Shown one piece after another: positions 58,144 through 64,000 of a stretch of DNA of 64,000 nucleotides. Numbering within the stretch: the first letter of the stretch is position 1; each line of letters starts with the position of its first letter. The notes under the pieces are model-generated. The model made no database searches and was not told the DNA's origin. It saw nothing but the letters and a program-made list of their open reading frames with translations. Position numbers and translations under genes: made by a program. The DNA is from Peribacillus frigoritolerans. Its GTDB lineage: Bacteria; Bacillota; Bacilli; Bacillales; DSM-1321. The stretch lies in contig NZ_CP158190.1 in NCBI RefSeq assembly GCF_040250305.1, positions 5,054,001 through 5,118,000 of the forward strand, given 5' to 3'.

Positions 58144-58496
58144 TTCCAATTTTATAACAAATCCAATTTGGAATCAACTAAATAGATAGGGGTTTCCACT
58201 TCGGCCATGTTAAAAACCTGTCCTATTCTTACAATACTAACAGATATGGCCTGTTTACTGCATATTCATACTTATTTTAGCTTTTGTTAAAATTATCTTA
58301 TTATTCGGCAAATCTTCGTCCTTATTAATATATGTTCAAAGAATTTGATTGCAAGGTATGAACGTTCCGCTTTAAAAAGAAAAAAATCGGACTGTCAGGT
58401 ATTATGTAAGTTTATCCAATAAGGAAATCCTTATTTTATGGACCACTTTCCATTTTACCTCTACAGGCCGATCTTTTAAAGAACTCTTTTATATGC

Positions 58497-58700
58497 TTAG
58501 CCGTGAATTTTGCGTTGAAGGTCCTGGACCATTTTGTTGCACTTTACATGTTCCCTATCCCGTTCTTTCTCAACCTCGATACGGAGGTCTAAGTTTCTAC
58601 TGTACTCACTGTAGCCAATCCCATGTGAAGACTGCATCGCCTTTTCCATTTCGCTTGTTACATTTAAATCCAGAGTATTGATAGTGAACCATCCTTTCAA
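58497..58700 (-). CDS. Small hypothetical protein
   Basis: A 67-codon frame with a coding-like look: LDLNVTSEMEKAMQSSHGIG, then SEYSRNLDLRIEVEKERDREH and a helical end MVQDLQRKIHG. I do not recognise it. The TTG at 58700 lacks a ribosome site; GAAAGGATGG lies 6 bases before an in-frame ATC at 58682, an unusual possibility for the start. It may be a real small gene or an unexpressed frame. Confidence 0.4.
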   Translation of the reverse strand: MKGWFTINTLDLNVTSEMEKAMQSSHGIGYSEYSRNLDLRIEVEKERDREHVKCNKMVQDLQRKIHG

Positions 58701-58863
58701 ATTTGTGTATCATTTTTTTTCCTTCATTATCTCTATACCCTTTCCTTTCCTGATTAAACATGAAAGGAATTAAATTAAGCCGCAGACTGAAACAAACTGG
58801 ATCATCAATGAGTTTGTCTACAGTTTTTTAGGTTTTTAGGTTTTCAAAATTTGAACGTTACTT

Positions 58864-58986
58864 TCCACTTCAGGTACTCGCTTTCCGCGGGCGGTCCGGA
58901 AGCCTCCTCGGCGCTTTTGCGCCTGCGGGGTCTCCCCTGACTCGCTTTTCCCGCAGGAGTCTCGTACCTTCCGTTCCAATCCACTA
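58864..58986. repeat. Diverged GC-rich palindromic repeat related to the MITE core
   Basis: It shares GGCTTCC-like, CTCGCTTTCCGCGG, CCTCCTCGGCG and CCCGCAGGAGTCTCG blocks with the interior of the 217-bp elements, but differs in the arms. It forms nested hairpins: GGCGC-TTTT-GCGCC at the centre and an outer GGTAC/GTACC pair. The terminal CTSTTTTCG repeats are not evident and no target duplication was found. Probably an older or different family member. Confidence 0.65.
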
Positions 58987-59119
58987 AGACTAAACAATCA
59001 GATAGAATCACTTTCACCTAAGGTTTCCAAAATGAAGTGCCTCACTTCTCTAAGTCCGGAAAAAATTATGAGCGACGCATTTTGTAAAAGCTGAACGGAC
59101 AAACCAGCTTGCTTATTCA

Positions 59120-59275
59120 TTTATGCGGCAGCAGACCGTAACGATAGTAACACCCGGAAATACTCATGATACTCGTATTAAGAGCCTCTGATTGAACATG
59201 TGATTAAGAAAGTTAGAAAACCTGAAGCTGTTGACGCAGATTCCGCAACCATGGCTATGTGTAATATGAGCGTTT
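59120..59275 (+). pseudogene. Decayed IS1182-like transposase fragment
   Basis: Read through one frameshift near 59184, the frames give VTIVTPGNTHDTRIKS then PLIEHVIKKVRKPEAVDADS. The V-x-P-G-N-x-H-D and A-D-S/A-D-A blocks are typical of IS1182-family DDE transposases around the second catalytic Asp. Stops and a frameshift make it non-functional, and no ends were identified. Confidence 0.5.
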
Positions 59276-59369
59276 TGGTTGTTATCTCTGCCTATCGGCA
59301 CTCAACAACAAATATAGAATGCTATCGTGAGTACAAATCGCTTTAACTGCTTCAAATCCAATAAAAAAC

Positions 59370-59407
59370 AAAAAGGTTTCGGAATGAGACCATTCCGAAA
59401 CCTTTTT
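59370..59407. terminator. Terminator downstream of metQ
   Basis: AAAAAGGTTTCGGAATG and CATTCCGAAACCTTTTT form a perfect 17-bp stem around AGAC, lying 47 bases past the metQ stop. Confidence 0.88.
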
Positions 59408-59453
59408 GTTTACAAACTGCGGTCTGAATTAAATCAGGTCGCCCATTCTTGAA

Positions 59454-60290
59454 TTATTTATCCGCCGGTACAACTGCACCTTTGTATTCTTCAAGAATGA
59501 AATCTTGAATTTCTTTAGAATGCAATACTTCTACAAGCGCTTTGATTGCTTCTTTATTTTCGTCACCTTTGTTTACGGCAATGACATTCACATATGGTGA
59601 TTCCGAATCTTCAATCGCAATCGAATCTTCAAGCGGATTCAAACCGGCGTCAATCGCATAGTTGGAGTTGATCAAGACTGCATCGCCTTCGCCACTCTCA
59701 TAAATTTTAGGAAGCAGGGCCGCTTCATAATCGGCATCGAATTTAAGGTTTTTCTTATTTTCAACGATGTCTTTCGTTGTAGCCGTCGTTTTATCGATCC
59801 CTTCTTTCAAAGTGATCAGGCCATTCTTTTCCAAAAGGGATAAAGCGCGTCCATGATCAGCGACAGAGCTGCTCATAATGATTGTTGCGCCTTCCGGAAG
59901 TTTATCAATGCTTTTATATTTTTGTGAATATAGGGCAATCGGCTCGATATGGATTCCGCCAGCATTAACGAAGTCATATCCATTTTCTTTAATTTGCCCC
60001 TCTAAATATGGAATGTGTTGAAAGTAGTTAGCATCCAATTCCTTATCATTCAACGCCTTATTCGGTAAAACATAGTCCTGGAATGTTTCGATTTCCAATT
60101 CGATTCCTTTTTCTTTAAGAAGCGGCTTGGCTTCCTCAAGGATTTCAGCATGAGGAACATTTGATGCCCCTACAACTATTTTCTTCGATTCTTTTTCCGT
60201 ATCACTGCCGCTTTTATCCTTTTCACTTCCACAAGCAGCCAAAGCGATAGATAACACTAAAATTAATGCAAATCCTAAAAACTTTTTCAT
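59454..60290 (-). CDS. metQ: Methionine ABC transporter substrate-binding lipoprotein
   Basis: A 278-aa NlpA/MetQ lipoprotein. The signal peptide MKKFLGFALILVLSIALAAC has lipidated C20. The domain has VGASNVPHAEILEEAKPLLK, FQDYVLPNKALNDKELDANYFQHIPYL and ALINSNYAIDAGLNP-like segments (seen as VLINSNYAIDAG). It captures methionine outside the membrane. ATG at 60290 is preferred over the one three codons earlier because AAAGGGAG then lies 9 bases upstream. Confidence 0.93.
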   Translation of the reverse strand: MKKFLGFALILVLSIALAACGSEKDKSGSDTEKESKKIVVGASNVPHAEILEEAKPLLKEKGIELEIETFQDYVLPNKALNDKELDANYFQHIPYLEGQIKENGYDFVNAGGIHIEPIALYSQKYKSIDKLPEGATIIMSSSVADHGRALSLLEKNGLITLKEGIDKTTATTKDIVENKKNLKFDADYEAALLPKIYESGEGDAVLINSNYAIDAGLNPLEDSIAIEDSESPYVNVIAVNKGDENKEAIKALVEVLHSKEIQDFILEEYKGAVVPADK

Positions 60291-60305
60291 CCTTTTCATC
60301 TCCCT

Positions 60306-60974
60306 TTATCTTTTGTCCAATTTAGATGTAATCACATCTCCAATAATTTGAATTATGAAGACGATAATTAGAATAACGATCGTCGCTACAAGCGTAACGT
60401 CATTTTGATTTCTTTGATAGCCGTCCAAATAGGCCAGATTACCAAGCCCGCCTGCGCCGATGACCCCGGCCATTGCGGTATATCCAACCAATGCAATCGA
60501 TGTTACCGTAATCCCGGAAATAAGGGCAGGCATCGACTCTGGAAGAAGGACCTTCCAAATGATCGTGCTCGTTTTTGCCCCCATCGATTTAGCGGCTTCA
60601 ATTACACCTTTATCGATTTCACGAAGGCCGATTTCAACCATACGCGCATAAAATGGTGCCGCACCGATAATAAGTGCCGGCAGTGCAGCGTTCTCTCCGA
60701 TCATGGAACCGACAAGCGCTTTAGTGAAAGGAATGAGCAGCACGATCAAAATAAGAAATGGAATGGAACGGAATATATTGACGACAGCACTCATGACCCC
60801 GTTGACTGCCCGGTTTTCCCACATATTACCCTTCCCCGTCAGGAACAGGATCAATCCTAATATTATGCCTATAAAAAAGGTTGCCACTACAGAGACGCTT
60901 GTCATGTAAAGCGTTTCCCTCGTAGCTTCAATAATGTCTTCCCAATCAACATTCGGCAATAATTCTTCAAGCAT
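60306..60974 (-). CDS. metP: Methionine ABC transporter permease
   Basis: A 222-aa inner-membrane permease of the MetI type with five helices and the EAA loop: GLREIDKGVIEAAKSMGAKTSTIIWKVLLPESMPALISG. Typical is ETLYMTSVSVVATFFIGIILG near the N-terminus. It overlaps metN by 8 bases, and metQ starts 16 bases after its stop. Confidence 0.93.
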   Translation of the reverse strand: MLEELLPNVDWEDIIEATRETLYMTSVSVVATFFIGIILGLILFLTGKGNMWENRAVNGVMSAVVNIFRSIPFLILIVLLIPFTKALVGSMIGENAALPALIIGAAPFYARMVEIGLREIDKGVIEAAKSMGAKTSTIIWKVLLPESMPALISGITVTSIALVGYTAMAGVIGAGGLGNLAYLDGYQRNQNDVTLVATIVILIIVFIIQIIGDVITSKLDKR

Positions 60975-62001
60975 GAGTAATCACCTCCACGCCTACCTGC
61001 TGTGCTTTAATGAATTCTATTGCGTGGAGCATTTCATCCTCTTTGCCATCAAGATGGATAAACAATGTTCCATATGAACCGCTTCTTGTTTGGGATATCT
61101 TACCTTGAACGATATTGACATCCAACTCGAAGTTACGTACAAGCTTGGTAATCAATGGGCTTTCTGCATGATCACCTACAAAGGTCAATTGAATTACTTT
61201 GCCTGCAGGATAGCGCTCGAGCAAATGGTCCATCGTTTCTTTCGTTTCTTCCGGTTCCGTTACCTGTTGCACGAAACGCTTCGTCATTTGTTCTTTAGGA
61301 TTCTTGAAAACATCAAGGACAGGACCCTGTTCAACAACCTGCCCGCTTTCCATCACGGCGACGCGATGGCAGATTTTACGTATTACATGCATTTCATGTG
61401 TTATCAAGACGATCGTCAATCCCAGGCGCTGATTGATGTCAACAAGCAATTCGAGTATGGAGTCGGTAGTCTGCGGATCCAAGGCAGAAGTCGCTTCATC
61501 ACACAGCAGCACTTTAGGGTCATTTGCCAGAGCCCTGGCTATTCCCACCCTTTGCTTTTGCCCTCCGCTTAATTGTGAAGGATAGGCCTTTTCCCTGCCT
61601 TCCAGTCCGACTAACTTGATCAATTCGTTCACACGCTTGGTTCGTTCAGGTTTAGAAACTCCTGCAATTTCCAATGGGAAAGATATATTCTCCTGAACGG
61701 TCCTTGACCATAATAGATTGAAATGTTGGAAAATCATGCTGATTTCTTGACGGGCCTTACGGAGCTGAGCGCCTTTAATTTTTGAAATTTCCTTCTCAGC
61801 CACCACAACGGATCCCTCTGTAGGTGTTTCCAACCCATTGAGCATTCTGATCAAAGTACTTTTCCCCGCTCCACTGTAACCGATAATACCGAAAATCTCG
61901 CCTTTATTTATTTCAACATTCACATTATTTACAGCCTTGATCGTCTCACTGTTTCCTTTTCCTGTTCGGAACAGCTTACTGACTTTCGTCAATGTAATCA
62001 T
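60967..62001 (-). CDS. metN: Methionine ABC transporter ATP-binding protein
   Basis: A 344-aa ATPase. Walker A GYSGAGKSTLIRMLNG, signature LSGGQKQRVGIARALA, Walker B LLCDEATSALDP and the H-loop ITHEM. The C-terminal NIL domain (about residue 265 onward, IQLTFVGDHAESPLITKLV) binds methionine and inhibits transport when it is abundant. The operon is metN-metP-metQ behind an S-box leader. Confidence 0.95.
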   Translation of the reverse strand: MITLTKVSKLFRTGKGNSETIKAVNNVNVEINKGEIFGIIGYSGAGKSTLIRMLNGLETPTEGSVVVAEKEISKIKGAQLRKARQEISMIFQHFNLLWSRTVQENISFPLEIAGVSKPERTKRVNELIKLVGLEGREKAYPSQLSGGQKQRVGIARALANDPKVLLCDEATSALDPQTTDSILELLVDINQRLGLTIVLITHEMHVIRKICHRVAVMESGQVVEQGPVLDVFKNPKEQMTKRFVQQVTEPEETKETMDHLLERYPAGKVIQLTFVGDHAESPLITKLVRNFELDVNIVQGKISQTRSGSYGTLFIHLDGKEDEMLHAIEFIKAQQVGVEVITHA

Positions 62002-62102
62002 TAATCCTCACCTCTTTTATCCAATAAAACCTATGAACTTAGTTGATTTCTCTACATTATTAGTCTGTTTCTCATATCATGCAAAGGGTTTCCCCCATTA
62101 AA

Positions 62103-62134
62103 ATAGAAAAAACCTTTCTGCATGAGCAGAAAGG
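62103..62134 (-). terminator. Riboswitch-controlled terminator before metN
   Basis: CCTTTCTGC and GCAGAAAGG pair around TCAT on the minus strand, then TTTTTTC. It is the expression platform of the adjacent S-box. Confidence 0.88.
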
Positions 62135-62152
62135 CAGGTGAAGAAACAGGCC

Positions 62153-62270
62153 TTCCTCTCATCTTCCAAAGTGATTAAACTTTGTGTGAATTGGCACCTT
62201 TCCAAGGAAATCTCCTTGTCGGTTGCCGGGTTTCATCGGGCACATCCCTCCACCTCTCTTGATAAGAGCT
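62153..62270 (-). ncRNA. SAM-I (S-box) riboswitch upstream of metNPQ
   Basis: Minus-strand blocks match the S-box core: CTTATCAAGAGAGGTGGAGG, CGATGAAACCCGGCAACC, AAGGTGCCAATTC and GGAAGATGAGAG, in order and correctly spaced. SAM binding should favour the downstream terminator, shutting off methionine uptake. Confidence 0.95.
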
Positions 62271-62377
62271 AATATATAGAATATTTGTACATCATTAAGT
62301 TCTTTAGTATGGTGAAATTTTATCATAGATAAAAAAGGAGCGCAATGTATATTATTTCTAGTACACAGAAACTTTAC

Positions 62378-63688
62378 TTAAACCGTTTTGGATGTCAAGG
62401 AGACGATATTCGTCGCTTTTTCAATTGCCTGCTCCAAATCTTCTATTAAATCGTCTACATTTTCAATCCCAATGGATAAACGGACTTGATCAGCACTCAC
62501 ACCCGCTTTCGCAAGACCCGCCTCATTCAATTGTTGATGGGTCGTACTTGCTGGATGGATGATCAAGCTCTTCGCATCCCCCACATTCGCTACATGGGAC
62601 CATAATTCCACCGAATTGATAAGCTTTGCGCCAGCTTCGCGATTACCTTGTATTCCAAAAGTCACGACAGATCCAGCTCCCTTAGGCAAATATTTATCCG
62701 CAAGGGCTTTATCGGGATGATCCTCATCACCAGGATGTGAAACCCAAGTCACTGCAGGGTGGTTTTTTAAATATTTAATGACAGACTTGGTGTTTGACAG
62801 ATGCTCTTTCATCCTTACATGCAGTGTTTCAAGCCCAAGCGTAAACTGGAATGCACTTTGGGCACTTAGCGCAGGGCCTAAATCACGAAGTAACTGCACT
62901 CGGGCTTTCGTTATGAATGCAGCAGGTCCAACTGCCTCGGCGTATACCAGATTGTCGTAGCTTGGGTCAGGCTCCGTGAAGCCAGGATAATTTGGCGAGT
63001 TCCAATCGAATTTCCCTCCATCCACGATGACACCGCCCAGCGTGGTTCCATTTCCCAGAAGCCATTTTGTAGCGGAATGGATGACAATATCCGCTCCAAA
63101 ATCAATTGGTCTGCATAGATATGGTGTCGCGAAGGTATTATCAATGATCAAAGGTATTCCGGCATCATGGGCGATTTTCGCTACCGCTTCAATATCAAGC
63201 ACCCTCAAACTTGGATTTCCGATCGTTTCAGCAAAAATGGCTTTAGTTCTTGGCGTTATCGCCCTTTTGAAATTTTCAGGGTCATCGGGAGAAACGAACT
63301 TCACTTTGATCCCATATTTAGGAAGAGTATTTTCAAAAAGGTTATACGTACCGCCATATAATGTAGAGGCTGAAACAATCTCATCTCCAGCAGCGGCAAT
63401 ATTCAGGATTGAAAGTGAAATGGCCGCCATTCCGCTTGCTGTTGCCAATCCGCCGATACCGCCTTCCAATAAGGCCATTCTTTCCTCAAAAACGCTGACC
63501 GTGGGATTATGAAGTCGTGAATATATATAACCATTCTCCTTTAGACCAAATAAATTCGCTGCATGGTCGGTGTCTTTGAACAAGTATGCATTGCTTTGGT
63601 AGATAGGAACTGCACGAGCACCTGTTTCATCAGCTTGCAGACCGCCATGAACACTCAATGTTTCGAAACGCAACTTTTTCTCTGACAT
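62378..63688 (-). CDS. metY: O-acetylhomoserine sulfhydrylase-type PLP enzyme
   Basis: A 436-aa Cys/Met-metabolism PLP enzyme. PLP should bind K208 in VIHSATKWLLGNGTTLGG. Typical segments are LSVHGGLQADETGARAVPIYQS, YIYSRLHNPTVSVFEERMALLEGG and FAETIGNPSLRVLDIEAVAKIAH. Length and the GNGTTLGG loop favour the MetY group, which makes homocysteine from O-acetylhomoserine and sulfide, over MetB/MetC. The S-box leader agrees with a methionine role. Confidence 0.9.
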   Translation of the reverse strand: MSEKKLRFETLSVHGGLQADETGARAVPIYQSNAYLFKDTDHAANLFGLKENGYIYSRLHNPTVSVFEERMALLEGGIGGLATASGMAAISLSILNIAAAGDEIVSASTLYGGTYNLFENTLPKYGIKVKFVSPDDPENFKRAITPRTKAIFAETIGNPSLRVLDIEAVAKIAHDAGIPLIIDNTFATPYLCRPIDFGADIVIHSATKWLLGNGTTLGGVIVDGGKFDWNSPNYPGFTEPDPSYDNLVYAEAVGPAAFITKARVQLLRDLGPALSAQSAFQFTLGLETLHVRMKEHLSNTKSVIKYLKNHPAVTWVSHPGDEDHPDKALADKYLPKGAGSVVTFGIQGNREAGAKLINSVELWSHVANVGDAKSLIIHPASTTHQQLNEAGLAKAGVSADQVRLSIGIENVDDLIEDLEQAIEKATNIVSLTSKTV

Positions 63689-63747
63689 ATGATTTCACCT
63701 TTTTCTATGGATTTAGTTGGAATTATATGATACCTGGCCTTTTATAA

Positions 63748-63778
63748 ACAAAAAAACCACTTCAATAAGAAGAGGTTT
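63748..63778 (-). terminator. Riboswitch-controlled terminator before metY
   Basis: AAACCTCTTC and GAAGTGGTTT pair with one mismatch around a TTATT loop on the minus strand, followed by TTTTTTG. Confidence 0.85.
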
Positions 63779-63786
63779 CTAGAATA

Positions 63787-63893
63787 CACCTCATCTACCA
63801 GAGCCAACACTCTGCTGGAATTAGCACCGTATATAAATTTATACCGGTTGCCGGGCTTCGTCGGGCCAGTCCCTCCGCCACTCTTGATAAGAA
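63787..63893 (-). ncRNA. SAM-I (S-box) riboswitch upstream of metY
   Basis: The minus strand shows GTTCTTATCAAGAGTGGCGG, CCCGACGAAGCCCGGCAACC, ACGGTGCTAATTCCAGC and GTAGATGAGG, the complete S-box order. It should terminate transcription when SAM is high. Confidence 0.95.
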
Positions 63894-64000
63894 CTATTAA
63901 ATTCTGCCGTTACTTAATTCAAAATATAGCATTTTAGAATAAATCAGTCAATGAATTGTTAGAATATTCTTTGTTTAATTTCAATCTCGCATTCAAATGT

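Overview
The window looks like a chromosomal segment of a spore-forming Bacillaceae member, probably near Bacillus/Peribacillus. The evidence is gene content (YunB, YutH, YutC, YuiC, KapB and KapD, all tied to sporulation in Bacillus), strong AGGAGG-type ribosome sites, frequent TTG starts, a SUF system in CDBSU order, and two S-box (SAM-I) leaders. Gene names are Bacillus subtilis orthologue names assigned from memory of protein families and gene order; no search was run.

Layout. 1-9.2 kb: the end of patB, then yteA, a manganese catalase, yvbH, a GNAT acetyltransferase, ppiB, the convergent pair kapB/kapD, pbpD and yufK. 9.5-15.3 kb: the seven-gene mrpABCDEFG Na+/H+ antiporter operon. 15.3-16.5 kb: a MOSC protein and a YuxO-type thioesterase. 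16.6-20.3 kb: a compact four-gene operon (GTP cyclohydrolase II, RibD, FAD monooxygenase, HAD nucleotidase) with its own consensus promoter, a palindrome at the start site and a terminator. This is the strongest candidate for an undescribed pathway. 20.5-33.7 kb: pepA, yuiD, a BtuF-like protein, yuiC, yuiB, a Nudix hydrolase, two NDH-2-like flavoproteins (yumB, yutJ), the yumC reductase and small Fe-S/thiol proteins (yutM, yuzB, yuzD, yutI). 33.9-37.2 kb: hom-thrC-thrB. 37.4-51.3 kb: L,D-transpeptidase, yutH, yutG, yutF, yutE, yutD, yutC, lipA, yunA, yunB, an HD-GYP protein, yunC, yunD, yunE and yunF. 51.6-52.7 kb: an AT-rich accessory islet with a likely immunity gene and a truncated toxin tip. 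52.8-58.1 kb: sufCDSUB. 58.5-59.4 kb: a small ORF, a GC-rich palindromic repeat and a decayed IS1182-like transposase. 59.4-64 kb: metNPQ and a metY-like gene, each behind an S-box leader.

Themes. Much of the window serves redox and Fe-S metabolism: SUF assembly, A-type and Nfu-type carriers, LipA as a consumer of clusters, NDH-2 enzymes and flavodoxin reductase. The Rex-like box before yumB and the tandem repeats before sufC suggest redox or metal control.

Mobile DNA is limited but informative. Two identical 217-bp elements at 953-1169 and 24855-25071, in opposite orientation, have imperfect terminal inverted repeats and are each flanked by a different 10-11 bp direct repeat. They look like recent insertions of a non-autonomous MITE, and both sit at the T-tract of an intrinsic terminator. 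A diverged relative lies at about 58864-58986. No tRNA, rRNA or CRISPR was found.
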